Part shown: positions 14,022 through 20,828 of the stretch, piece after piece
Position numbering within the stretch: the stretch's first letter is position 1
Layout of the letters: every line of letters begins with the position of its first letter
IMG/VR virus record: IMGVR_UViG_3300045283_000054
Coordinates: 1 to 20,828 of that record
Origin: a virus
DNA length: 20,828 bases
Strand: one strand, 5' to 3'
Notes under the pieces: generated by a model
Told to the model about the DNA's origin: nothing
Databases searched by the model: none
What the model saw: the letters and a program-made list of their open reading frames with translations, nothing else
Position numbers and translations under genes: made by a program

Positions 14022-17000
14022 GTGGTGGCGGGCGCTCGTCCGCCGCCGGCGCAGCTGATTGCATGGCTCGACCCGTTCCGCCGCGAACGCCTGTGTGAGG
14101 CGATCGACGGCCGCCCCACCCTCGAGGAATTGGTCGAGCGACTGCCGCGCCGTAGCGGCCTACCCTTTGAGATCGCCATCCTGATCGGCGGCGAGGCTAT
14201 CCCAGTCGACCGCTGGCGCTACATCCGGCCGCGCCCGGGCTGCCATGTCCTGATGGTCCCGCGGCTTACCGGCGGCGGCGGAGCACTTCGCCTGATCGCC
14301 GGGCTGGCCATCGCGGCCCTCGCCGTCGCGGCGAGCGCGTTCACGTTCGGCGCGCTATCGGCGCCTCTTGGCATAGTCGCGGCCGGTCTCATCGCGGGCG
14401 GCATCGGAGCTGCGGTTAGTATCGGCGGGACGTTGGCGCTCAATGCCCTCATCCCACCCGCCAGCTCGGTCCTAAAACCCCTCGACACCAGTACCAGCCC
14501 GACCTATGCGATCACCGGCTCGCAAAACCAGATCATCCCATGGGGCGTAATCGCCAGGGTCTATGGCAAGCACAGGATCACGCCCGCGCTTGGCGCCAAG
14601 CCTTTCACAGAGCTCGTCGGCAATGACCAATACCTGCGGCAGCTATTCGTCTGGTCGTATGGGCCGTGCATCCTTACAGATGTTAGGATCGGCACGACGC
14701 CGCTCGATCAATTCCAGGAGGTGACGCGAGAGGACCGGCTCGGCTACCTGTCCGATACTCCGCTGACGCTGTTTCCTGGCGTAGTCGACGAGCAGGACTT
14801 CTCGATCGGCCTCGACGTCGGCGTGCAGAACGTCCGCACGACATCTACTCTGGCGACAGAATACAGTATCGATCTCAGCTGGCCGCAAGGCCTCTACCGG
14901 CTTGAGAACAACCCGCCCGGCAAGCGCAACACCGCCGAGGTCGGCATCCGTATCGAGCAATCCCCGACGGGGCTTGGGACTTGGACGATCGACTTTGACC
15001 AGCGGATAAGGCAGGCCCAGGCGAGCCCGCTACGGCTCGGCTTCCGGTTCAGTCTCCCTGCGCAAGGTGCCTATGATATTCGCGTCACGATGACCTTCCG
15101 CGGCTCCGGCGACAATCAGTATGTGACGACAACATTCTGGACGGCGCTTCGCAGCATCGAGGCGAGAGAGCCTATCAACTTCCCGGGACTGACGAAGACC
15201 GCCATCCGGATATTGGCCACCGAGCAGCTAAACGGCGTCGTTAACGAACTGAACGGCGTCGTCTCCTCGATCCTTCGCGACTGGAACGGCTCTGCCTGGG
15301 TCGAGCAGGAAACCGCCAATCCGGCAAGCGTCTACCGTGACGTTCTCCAGGGCAGCGGGAATGCCCGACCGCTGGCCGATGGTCGCATCGACCTTGCGGC
15401 GATCCAGGCGTGGCACGTCTTCTGCGACTCCAACAATATGGAGTTCAACGGAGTATTCGACGACGTCGCCTCGGTGTACGAGCGCCTCCGCTCAATCGCG
15501 GCGACCGGTCGAGGCTTCCCTGCGCAGATCAACGGCCGCTGGTCCGTGATCTGGGACTATCCCGGCCGCCCGCTCGCGCAGCTGTTCACCATCCGCAATG
15601 TGCGCAACTTCGCAGTTGACAAGCCGCTCGTGCGGCGCCCGCATGCATATCGCGTGCGCTTCATCAATCGCGACAAGGATTGGCAATCCGACGAGCGCAT
15701 CGTCCCGGTCGACGGCTTCACCGAAGAGACGGCCGTCCTCTACGAGACGCGCGAAGACCCCTACGTCACGGCCAGCGATCGGGTCTTCAAGGATACGATC
15801 TATGACGATGCGCAGGCACGGCTTCGGCCCGAGAACATAACATTTGAGACGGACTGGGAATACCTTGCCTGTACTGTCGGAGATCTCGTCCAAGTCCAGC
15901 ATGACGTCATGTTCTGGGGCTCTGGCGCCGGTCGGATCAAGGCCCTGACTGTCAGCGCCGGCATCGTCGAGGGTTTTGTACTAGACGAGAAGATAACCCT
16001 CCCCGCGATGCCCGTCGTGGTCCGCCAGCGCTATGCCGACGGCTCGCAAGCCGTCCGCCAGATCGTCGAGCAGCTGATCGTCACGGATACCGTCACACTG
16101 TCGGACTTCATCGCGCTCGTCGACGCGCCGGCGGTTGGCGACCTCGTCGCGATCGGGCAGCAGGGCATCGAGACGGTGTCCTGTGTCGTCCAGAAGATCG
16201 AGCCGCAAGCCAATCTCTCCGCGCGCCTCACGCTGGTCGAGGCAGCCGAGAACATCCATCTGGCCGATACCGGCGAGGTGCCCCCGTTCGTCTCGAGGAT
16301 CACCCTTCCGCCAGGCGACCTGGTCCCCGCAATCGAGGAGCTGATCAGCGACGAGCGCGTGCTGCGGCGGGACACGGACGGCAACCTGCGCCCCGTGATC
16401 CTCGTCGTGCTGCGGCCGAGCCAGCAGCGTCCGGTTGCGGAGCTCGCGAGCATCGAGATCGACTATCGCGACGTCGATACGGTCGCTTGGCGCCAGGAGA
16501 TCGCGCCGCCGGATTCGACGCAAGTCGTGCTCCGCGATGTCGAGACGCCGGTTGTCTACGAGATCCGGGCCCGCTTCATCTACCGGACCGGGCGGGCCGG
16601 CCCATGGTTCGGCCCCATCCTCCACCAGGTTGTGGGGCTCACCGGCCTGCCGCCCGATGTCCTGACCGGCGACGTCGAGGGCGATTTCCTCATATGGCGC
16701 TATCCGACCCAGCCGCCGGACTTTGCTGGGTTCGAGGTGCGCTGGTCGCCCGACGTCACGGTCGCGCCCTTGCAAGCGACGCCTGCTCATGACGGCCTCC
16801 TGTCAGACACGAGTTTTGATCTGCGCCGCATCTCAGGCACGGTCGCCATCCTGTTCGTGTGGGCTCTCGACACCACGGGCAACCGTAGCCTTAACGCCCT
16901 GGCAGTCCTCCGCGGCAATGCCCCCGGCGAGAACTTCCAGACGGTCACGACCAGCGACCAGGCACCGGCTTGGACTGGCGCTCTCACCGATGGGACAGTC

Positions 17001-17591
17001 GCCGGCGGCGATCTCGTCAGCGACGACGCCTCGATGTTCTACCCCGAGCCTGCAATGCAGGACTTCTACCGCGGCGCCCCGACCGATCCATTCTTTACGG
17101 TTTCGCTGGTCACGCTCTCCTACCGCTTTGCGTACGTGGTCGCGGGCACCGCCGAGGCGAGCGACCGGATCGGCGCCACGGTCGTCGCGACCGGTGACTG
17201 GACGCTCTATTATCGCGAGGGCGCATCGACCTCCGATGACCCGGCCGACTATCTCCCGGTGAGCGGACGAATTGTGGCGACGCCGGGCGAGACGATCACC
17301 TTCCTTCTGCTCGCGCGCGGCACCGTCACCTCGCTTGTGATCTCGCACCTCGCGCCCGAGCGGTCGCAGACCTTCGACGGCGTGGCCATCCTCTCCGCGA
17401 GCTCGCGCATAACCGCGGCTGCCGGCGTGTTCCGGGCCATCCGGGCCGTCATCGCCACCATTCACGGCGGCGTGGGCGCATCCGTGCAGGTGCTCGACCG
17501 CAACGCCGTCTCCGGGCCGCTTGTCCAGCTGCTCACGAGCGCGGGCGCTGGCGTGTCCGGCGTCATCGACGCACAGCTGGTCGGCTACTGA
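14022..17591 (+). CDS. Large tail tip / host specificity protein, gpJ (TipJ-like), with gpI-like N-terminal domain
   Basis: The central tip protein, about 1190 residues, closing the tube and carrying receptor binding. Numbering is from CTG 14007, whose CTGA overlap with the peptidase stop gives THLPVVAGARPPP; the coordinates use the first conventional start, GTG 14022. About 1-85 form a beta-grasp-like domain (EAIDGRPTLEELVERLP, then IPVDRWRYIRPRPGCHVLMV) resembling what lambda makes separately as gpI. About 92-150 is a very hydrophobic Ala/Gly hairpin (LRLIAGLAIAALAVAASAF). The tip core follows (GSQNQIIPWGVIARVYGKHR), then AWHVFCDSNNMEFNGVF near 470-485. About 792-972 hold fibronectin III-like strands (YEIRARFIYRTGRAGPWFGP, GFEVRWSPD). 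The last 220 residues are beta-rich. No separate gpI gene exists in the cluster. Confidence 0.88.
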   Translation: MVAGARPPPAQLIAWLDPFRRERLCEAIDGRPTLEELVERLPRRSGLPFEIAILIGGEAIPVDRWRYIRPRPGCHVLMVPRLTGGGGALRLIAGLAIAALAVAASAFTFGALSAPLGIVAAGLIAGGIGAAVSIGGTLALNALIPPASSVLKPLDTSTSPTYAITGSQNQIIPWGVIARVYGKHRITPALGAKPFTELVGNDQYLRQLFVWSYGPCILTDVRIGTTPLDQFQEVTREDRLGYLSDTPLTLFPGVVDEQDFSIGLDVGVQNVRTTSTLATEYSIDLSWPQGLYRLENNPPGKRNTAEVGIRIEQSPTGLGTWTIDFDQRIRQAQASPLRLGFRFSLPAQGAYDIRVTMTFRGSGDNQYVTTTFWTALRSIEAREPINFPGLTKTAIRILATEQLNGVVNELNGVVSSILRDWNGSAWVEQETANPASVYRDVLQGSGNARPLADGRIDLAAIQAWHVFCDSNNMEFNGVFDDVASVYERLRSIAATGRGFPAQINGRWSVIWDYPGRPLAQLFTIRNVRNFAVDKPLVRRPHAYRVRFINRDKDWQSDERIVPVDGFTEETAVLYETREDPYVTASDRVFKDTIYDDAQARLRPENITFETDWEYLACTVGDLVQVQHDVMFWGSGAGRIKALTVSAGIVEGFVLDEKITLPAMPVVVRQRYADGSQAVRQIVEQLIVTDTVTLSDFIALVDAPAVGDLVAIGQQGIETVSCVVQKIEPQANLSARLTLVEAAENIHLADTGEVPPFVSRITLPPGDLVPAIEELISDERVLRRDTDGNLRPVILVVLRPSQQRPVAELASIEIDYRDVDTVAWRQEIAPPDSTQVVLRDVETPVVYEIRARFIYRTGRAGPWFGPILHQVVGLTGLPPDVLTGDVEGDFLIWRYPTQPPDFAGFEVRWSPDVTVAPLQATPAHDGLLSDTSFDLRRISGTVAILFVWALDTTGNRSLNALAVLRGNAPGENFQTVTTSDQAPAWTGALTDGTVAGGDLVSDDASMFYPEPAMQDFYRGAPTDPFFTVSLVTLSYRFAYVVAGTAEASDRIGATVVATGDWTLYYREGASTSDDPADYLPVSGRIVATPGETITFLLLARGTVTSLVISHLAPERSQTFDGVAILSASSRITAAAGVFRAIRAVIATIHGGVGASVQVLDRNAVSGPLVQLLTSAGAGVSGVIDAQLVGY

Positions 17592-17595
17592 CAGC

Positions 17596-18612
17596 ATGAC
17601 AGTTCTTCCGGCTGCCGGCGCGCTCGCGTCGACGATCTCCGTCTCGGATGCCGAAGTTGCGCTCCCCGCGCTGCTGGAGAGCGTGCGCGAGATGCCCGGC
17701 GGCTCTGCCGTCACCACGCTGACGATCGCGGGCGGCGTCATCACGCCAACGGCCTGCCGCCATCTCGTCGACACCGAAAGCGCCGCGGCGACCGACAACC
17801 TCGACAATGTGGCACTGACCAACGTAGCGGCCGGGCGCCTCCTGATCCTCTCGATAGTCAATAGCGCTCGCGTGGTGACGATCCGCCATGCGCGCGGCGG
17901 GCTTGGGCAATTCCTGCTCTCGCCGGGCGCGGACTATGTGCTCTCCGACACGAGCCAGCGGATCATCCTCGAGCGCATCGGCAACGACATAGTCGAGGTC
18001 GGCCGCTGGTATGGCAGCAATATCACCGCCTTTGCCGCGCTGCTCGGGCTCGGCACGGCGGCCTTCCTGAACAGCAACGACCCGGCTTTTCAGAGCGGTG
18101 CCCGCAAGATCTCGACGGGTGTGTTCAGCGGCTCGACAGATCATCTCGACTTCACCGGCTTAACCGGGTTCAATCACTACTGGTTCGAACTCGTCGACGT
18201 CTTGCCGAACAACTCAGAGGCTCTATTCCAGCTTCAGGCATCCGCCGATAACGGAGCAACATGGCTTACCGGCGTCGGGGATTGGTCGATTTTGAGCCAA
18301 TCGACGGAGTCGGGGACTGTCGGGGTGGCCGCTGGTATAACGCTAAATTACGTCCTGCTGATCGCGGGCGGACAGGTGGCGTCCGCGCTTGGGACACAGA
18401 CATTCGGCGTATCCGGCCGTCTAGACCTTTACCGAAAGCCGGGGAACAACCCCAGCGTGCAATCGAACCTGGTGTGGAGGCGAAATAACGGACACATCTG
18501 GTCCAATAGGACGGAAGGCAAATTCCGCACTCTCTCAACGATAAACGCCGTTCGCTTTACCGGAACAGCCGGAAACTTCCAATCCGGCGAGATCGAACTT
18601 TGGGGTGGATAA
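17596..18612 (+). CDS. Tail fibre or tip accessory protein with probable receptor-binding C-terminus
   Basis: A 338-residue protein starting four bases after the tip gene. The N-terminal half (residues 1-165) has the beta-helix or sandwich pattern frequent in phage fibres: TIAGGVITPTACRHLVDTE, AATDNLDNVAL, RLLILSIVNSARVVTIRHARG and ERIGNDIVEVGRWYG. The C-terminal half reads FSGSTDHLDFTGLTGFNHYW, LQASADNGATWL and FRTLSTINAVRFTGTAGNFQ, a beta-sandwich of the carbohydrate-binding type. Base composition falls along the gene: 82 of 120 bases are G or C at 17701-17820, but 61 of 120 at 18481-18600. This suggests the distal part was acquired separately, as is usual for receptor-binding tips. ATG 17596 lacks a clear ribosome binding site and may be translated by coupling. 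Confidence 0.7.
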   Translation: MTVLPAAGALASTISVSDAEVALPALLESVREMPGGSAVTTLTIAGGVITPTACRHLVDTESAAATDNLDNVALTNVAAGRLLILSIVNSARVVTIRHARGGLGQFLLSPGADYVLSDTSQRIILERIGNDIVEVGRWYGSNITAFAALLGLGTAAFLNSNDPAFQSGARKISTGVFSGSTDHLDFTGLTGFNHYWFELVDVLPNNSEALFQLQASADNGATWLTGVGDWSILSQSTESGTVGVAAGITLNYVLLIAGGQVASALGTQTFGVSGRLDLYRKPGNNPSVQSNLVWRRNNGHIWSNRTEGKFRTLSTINAVRFTGTAGNFQSGEIELWGG

Positions 18613-18636
18613 TGCTCGGCATACTGGTCTCAATTT

Positions 18637-18641
18637 GGAGG
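18637..18641 (+). promoter_or_regulatory. Ribosome binding site GGAGG for the holin-like gene
   Basis: GGAGG, eight bases before ATG 18650, in TTTGGAGGA, is the strongest Shine-Dalgarno sequence in the 3' half of the window. It shows that the gene starts at 18650 rather than at the in-frame codon at 18605. Confidence 0.75.
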
Positions 18642-18649
18642 ACAACAAC

Positions 18650-19510
18650 ATGAGCGAACCAATCGTTTCGCCGGCGCCCGCGTCCGTCGTGGTCCCGGAG
18701 AAGGCGCCGCCTTCGGTGGTGGTGCGCATGCCGGCCGCCGAGCCCGCTGCGACGGTCACGCCAACGCCCGAGGTCGACCAGGCCGCCGCGCCCGCGCCGG
18801 CGCTGGAACCCGGCCAGGTGATGGTTCTCCAGCCCGAGCCGGCGCCGATCGACTGGAAGCTTAGCGAGACGATGGTCGCTGGCTTCATCACGCAGTGGGG
18901 CGGCATCGCGCTGACGGTCCTCGGTGCGCTGGGGTTCGTCGTGCCCGACAAGATCCGCGCGGCACTCGGCGACCCGCAGACGATCCAGGCGATCGCCGGC
19001 TCCGTCATGACGCTCGGCATGGTCGCCGCCGCCTTTTTGGGTTGGGTCGTGAAAATCGGCCGGACCAATGGCGGCAAGACGCCGGCCCGAATCGAGACTG
19101 CGGCGAACAAGCCCAAGGCGAAGCTAGCCACGACGCCGGCCGTCGTGGTGGCCGTGGTCCTCACGCTGGCCATCGCGGCCGGGTCTGTGGCCTCGTGCAC
19201 CCCGAACGGGCAGCAGCAGGCCCAGCAGCTCGCCCAAAATCCGACATGGCAGGCGGCGAAGGTCTGCGAGGCGTTCGCCTCCGCGCTCGGCTTCGCGACC
19301 CAGGAGCGGGCCGCGGGCCGTCTCTCGAGCGCCCAGATCGCCGCCGTTGACAGGGCCGTCGACACCTACGGCCCGAGCTGCACGCCCGTCGTAAAGCCAA
19401 GCATAGTCGATCAGGCACAGGCCCTGGTGGCGGCATTCGGTGCTGCGGGGATCGAGATCGCGCTTGCGTCCGGCCCCGACGGGCACCCGACCGTGCACGG
19501 CAAGAGCTGA
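18650..19510 (+). CDS. Membrane protein: holin-like segment joined to a lipoprotein-like C-terminal domain
   Basis: A 286-residue protein with four parts. Residues 1-68 are Pro/Ala/Val-rich and probably disordered. Residues 76-98 and 112-135 are two hydrophobic helices (FITQWGGIALTVLGALGFVV and IAGSVMTLGMVAAAFLGWVV) separated by a short polar turn, as in small phage holins. A basic linker (KTPARIETAANKPKAK) leads to a third hydrophobic segment, 161-182, ending in VASC with Cys183 in lipobox context. The last 100 residues (AAKVCEAFASALGFATQERA, then QIAAVDRAVDTYGPSC) look like a small periplasmic lipoprotein. A GTG at 19049 could start the lipoprotein part separately, but lacks a ribosome binding site. 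A lysis role (holin, spanin-like) is plausible; an assembly role cannot be excluded. Confidence 0.65.
   Translation: MSEPIVSPAPASVVVPEKAPPSVVVRMPAAEPAATVTPTPEVDQAAAPAPALEPGQVMVLQPEPAPIDWKLSETMVAGFITQWGGIALTVLGALGFVVPDKIRAALGDPQTIQAIAGSVMTLGMVAAAFLGWVVKIGRTNGGKTPARIETAANKPKAKLATTPAVVVAVVLTLAIAAGSVASCTPNGQQQAQQLAQNPTWQAAKVCEAFASALGFATQERAAGRLSSAQIAAVDRAVDTYGPSCTPVVKPSIVDQAQALVAAFGAAGIEIALASGPDGHPTVHGKS
19049..19510 (+). CDS. Possible nested lipoprotein inside the holin-like gene
   Basis: In-frame GTG 19049 would give 153 residues beginning MKIGRTNGGKTPARIE, a long basic n-region, then a hydrophobic segment and the lipobox VASC. This would separate the two functions of the parent gene without a gene boundary. 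The n-region is longer than usual and no Shine-Dalgarno sequence is seen, so I keep it as an alternative only. Confidence 0.2.
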   Translation: MKIGRTNGGKTPARIETAANKPKAKLATTPAVVVAVVLTLAIAAGSVASCTPNGQQQAQQLAQNPTWQAAKVCEAFASALGFATQERAAGRLSSAQIAAVDRAVDTYGPSCTPVVKPSIVDQAQALVAAFGAAGIEIALASGPDGHPTVHGKS

Positions 19511-19523
19511 GGGAGGGCGCGAG

Positions 19524-19757
19524 ATGGACCCCGCAACGATCGCCCTCCTCATCAGTGCAGGCGTCGCCGTGACGAACAGCCTTATTGAGCTCGCGCGCGC
19601 TCAGAACGCCACGCCAGAGCAAATCCAGCAGATCGCGCAGGGCGTCGCCGATGGCGTGGCCCAGCGCGTCGCGGCGCAGATCGCCGCGTGGAAGGCGCTC
19701 CCCGCAGCACCCGCACCACCCAAACCTCCGCAGCCGGCGCGCTTGCGCCCCGGCTGA
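19524..19757 (+). CDS. Small hypothetical protein with hydrophobic N-terminus and proline-rich tail
   Basis: A 77-residue protein that I do not recognise. Residues 1-25 (DPATIALLISAGVAVTNSLI) could be one membrane helix or a hydrophobic assembly helix. Residues 30-58 are a Gln/Ala-rich amphipathic helix (TPEQIQQIAQGVADGVAQRV), and the last 20 residues are a Pro-rich basic tail (PAPPKPPQPARLRPG). The start is well supported: GAGGGAGGG lies about seven bases before ATG 19524, 13 bases after the previous stop. Its place after the holin-like gene and before the fibre suits a lysis accessory or small virion component, but the sequence does not decide. Confidence 0.65.
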   Translation: MDPATIALLISAGVAVTNSLIELARAQNATPEQIQQIAQGVADGVAQRVAAQIAAWKALPAAPAPPKPPQPARLRPG

Positions 19758-19769
19758 CCGCCACCAAGG

Positions 19770-19797
19770 CGCCCCACTCCCTCCGGGGGGCGGGGCG
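19770..19797 (+). other. GC-rich hairpin before the collagen-like fibre gene
   Basis: CGCCCC (19770-19775) can pair with GGGGCG (19792-19797), with further C/G pairing inside. It lies in the 58-base gap before the fibre ATG. No T-run follows, so a classical terminator is unlikely; it could affect access to the weak GAGG (19797-19800 region) upstream of the fibre gene. Confidence 0.3.
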
Positions 19798-19815
19798 AGG
19801 TTGTGAGTACAGACG

Positions 19816-20828
19816 ATGTTCCTCTTCGGGACAAACCCCGCTGGCGGTAGTGGCACGGGCGACGGCCCTGCCGGACCGCCAGGGGCCCCTGGACCGCAGG
19901 GACCTCAGGGCCTCCAGGGCCTCCAGGGCCTCCAGGGCACGCCCGGCACTAACGGAGCAACGGGGCCTGTCGGCCTGCCTGGCGTCAACGGCACTAACGG
20001 CAACACGATCCTCAGCGTCTCCGGGCCGCCTGGAGGTGGACTAGGCGTCAACGGCGACTTTGCCTATAATTCTACTACCCAGATCATCTACGGACCCAAG
20101 GCGGCCGGATCGTGGCCTGCCGGTATCGTCCTCAAGGGCGATGTTGGCGCGACGGGCTCCCCCGGCGCCACAGGCTCCCCCGGCTCTACGGGAGCAACCG
20201 GCTCCACCGGCGCAACCGGCTCCCCCGGCGCCAACGGTAACACAATCCTCTCAACCTCCGGCGCGCCTTCGAACGGTACCGGCGCGAATGGGGATTTCGC
20301 GCTCGATACCGCAGCATCGCTTGTTTACGGGCCAAAGGGCGGCGGCGTCTGGCCGGCTGGCGTCTCCATCAGGGGCGCCACCGGCACGGCCGGCACGGCC
20401 GGCACCAACGGGACCAACGGGACCAACGGAACAAACGGGACCAACGGCTTAGACGGTGCGCCGGGCCGTACCATCCTCAGCACTACCGGTGCGCCGTTGG
20501 TCGGCGACGGCATCAACGGCGACTGGGCGCTAGATACCGCTGCCTCCCTCATATACGGCCCTAAAGCTGGCGGGGCATGGCCGGCGGGCGTCTCAATCAG
20601 GGGCACCACGGGCGCGACTGGTACCGCAGGCACCGCAGGGGCAACCGGTGCAGCGGGCACCAATGGAAATACAGTCCTCACCACATCCGGGGCGCCGTCT
20701 AATGGCGTTGGGGTGAACGGGGACTTCGCGATTGACCCGACCGCCAAGCAACTCTACGGCCCGAAGGCAGCGGGATCTTGGCCGGCCGGCACTTCGTTTG
20801 CGGGCGGTGCGGCCGGTGCTGACGGTGC
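19816..20828 (+). CDS. Collagen-like tail fibre protein (3' cut by window edge)
   Basis: The frame from ATG 19816 has no stop up to the window end, giving at least 337 residues; an in-frame TGA at 19804 fixes the beginning of the open region. A short N-terminus (MFLFGTNPAGGSGTGDG) is followed by Gly-X-Y collagen-like stretches (GPAGPPGAPGPQGPQ, GLQ triplets, GATGSPGSTGATG, GTNGTNGTNG) that alternate with four copies of a 42-residue module. The modules begin at 19999, 20236, 20464 and 20665 and carry GNTILS, then SGAP, NGDFA, YGPK and WPAG. Collagen-like stretches in phage fibres form trimeric rods; the modules would be knobs or joints on them. No strong ribosome binding site precedes the ATG. 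Fibre identity is inferred from domain type and from position after the tip genes. Confidence 0.8.
   Translation, partial: MFLFGTNPAGGSGTGDGPAGPPGAPGPQGPQGLQGLQGLQGTPGTNGATGPVGLPGVNGTNGNTILSVSGPPGGGLGVNGDFAYNSTTQIIYGPKAAGSWPAGIVLKGDVGATGSPGATGSPGSTGATGSTGATGSPGANGNTILSTSGAPSNGTGANGDFALDTAASLVYGPKGGGVWPAGVSIRGATGTAGTAGTNGTNGTNGTNGTNGLDGAPGRTILSTTGAPLVGDGINGDWALDTAASLIYGPKAGGAWPAGVSIRGTTGATGTAGTAGATGAAGTNGNTVLTTSGAPSNGVGVNGDFAIDPTAKQLYGPKAAGSWPAGTSFAGGAAGADG
19909..19935 (+). repeat. Three perfect 9-bp repeats coding for Gly-Leu-Gln
   Basis: GGCCTCCAG occurs three times in a row and codes for three collagen triplets. Gain or loss of a copy would change rod length without changing the frame. 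Confidence 0.9.
19999..20124 (+). repeat. Fibre module 1 (42 residues)
   Basis: First copy of the non-collagen module (GNTILSVSGPPGG to SWPAG), exactly 126 bases. It has a more diverged centre (FAYNSTTQIIYGPK) than copies 2 and 3. Confidence 0.9.
20236..20361 (+). repeat. Fibre module 2 (42 residues)
   Basis: Second copy, 126 bases, separated from the first by 111 bases coding for collagen-like triplets. It contains SGAPSNGTGANGDFALDT and ends VWPAG. Confidence 0.9.
20401..20445 (+). repeat. Five 9-bp repeats coding for Gly-Thr-Asn
   Basis: Five consecutive Gly-Thr-Asn triplets, mostly GGGACCAAC with third-base changes, within the linker between modules 2 and 3. The in-frame period makes it a length-variable region of the rod. 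Confidence 0.88.
20464..20589 (+). repeat. Fibre module 3 (42 residues)
   Basis: Third copy, 126 bases, after a 102-base linker. It starts GRTILS rather than GNTILS and ends AWPAG. Confidence 0.9.
20665..20790 (+). repeat. Fibre module 4 (42 residues)
   Basis: Fourth copy, 126 bases, after a 75-base linker; linkers thus shorten along the gene (111, 102, 75). It starts GNTVLT and has DPTAKQLYGPK. The gene continues past the window. Confidence 0.9.

Noticed and set aside
19770-19797. Rho-independent terminator
   Set aside because: The stem is GC-rich but no T-run follows it, so it is kept only as a possible RNA structure.
20401-20445. CRISPR-like array from short regular repeats
   Set aside because: The units are contiguous 9-bp coding repeats (Gly-Thr-Asn) without spacers.

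Overview
This window is one piece of a lambda-like (siphovirus) morphogenesis cluster, from a temperate phage or prophage. The base composition is GC-rich: hand counts give about 68% GC in a typical tail stretch. Together with the protein families (GpA-type terminase, DUF6441, gpM-like, DUF1833, TipJ-like tail tip), this suggests an alphaproteobacterial host, probably of the Rhizobiales. That host guess is inference from the style of the proteins; no host gene, tRNA, integrase or attachment site is present.

Layout. 1-1286 is the C-terminal part of the large terminase subunit, cut by the left edge. 1279-6327 is the head module: gpW-like head-tail joiner, portal, S49 prohead protease with a probable nested scaffold, a gpD-like decoration protein carrying two tandem inserts, and a gpE-like major capsid protein. 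6339-8054 is the connector and tail-terminator module: an unidentified small protein, a head-tail joining protein, a DUF6441 protein at the gpZ position, and a gpU-like protein. 8059-9336 is the tail tube protein with an inserted beta domain. 9330-9587 is the only convincing gene on the minus strand, a small lipoprotein placed like a moron. 9653-10377 is the tail assembly chaperone pair (G and G-T), with a clear -1 slippery site and a downstream hairpin. 10355-17591 holds the tape measure, a gpM-like protein, an extra beta-rich protein, a DUF1833 protein (gpL position), an NlpC/P60 peptidase (gpK-like) and a very large tip protein (gpJ/TipJ-like) whose N-terminus appears to include a gpI-like beta-grasp domain. 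17596-20828 is the accessory end: a host-recognition protein whose distal part has lower GC, a membrane protein resembling a holin joined to a lipoprotein, a 77-residue hypothetical protein, and a collagen-like fibre that runs off the right edge.

How it works together. The terminase and portal package DNA; the protease, scaffold, capsid and decoration proteins build the head; the joiners and terminator connect head to tail. The chaperones load the tape measure, around which the tube protein polymerises. The M/L/K/J group forms the tip, and the 3' proteins provide receptor binding and possibly lysis. The plus-strand genes are nearly contiguous, with repeated 4-nt overlaps (ATGA, TTGA and probably CTGA), which suggests strong translational coupling. 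Several genes read best from CTG or TTG starts.

The points that most deserve a second look are the antisense lipoprotein, the run of apparent CTG starts, the chaperone frameshift signal, the insert domains in the capsid decoration and tail tube proteins, the holin-lipoprotein fusion, and the exactly 42-residue modules spaced through the collagen-like fibre.
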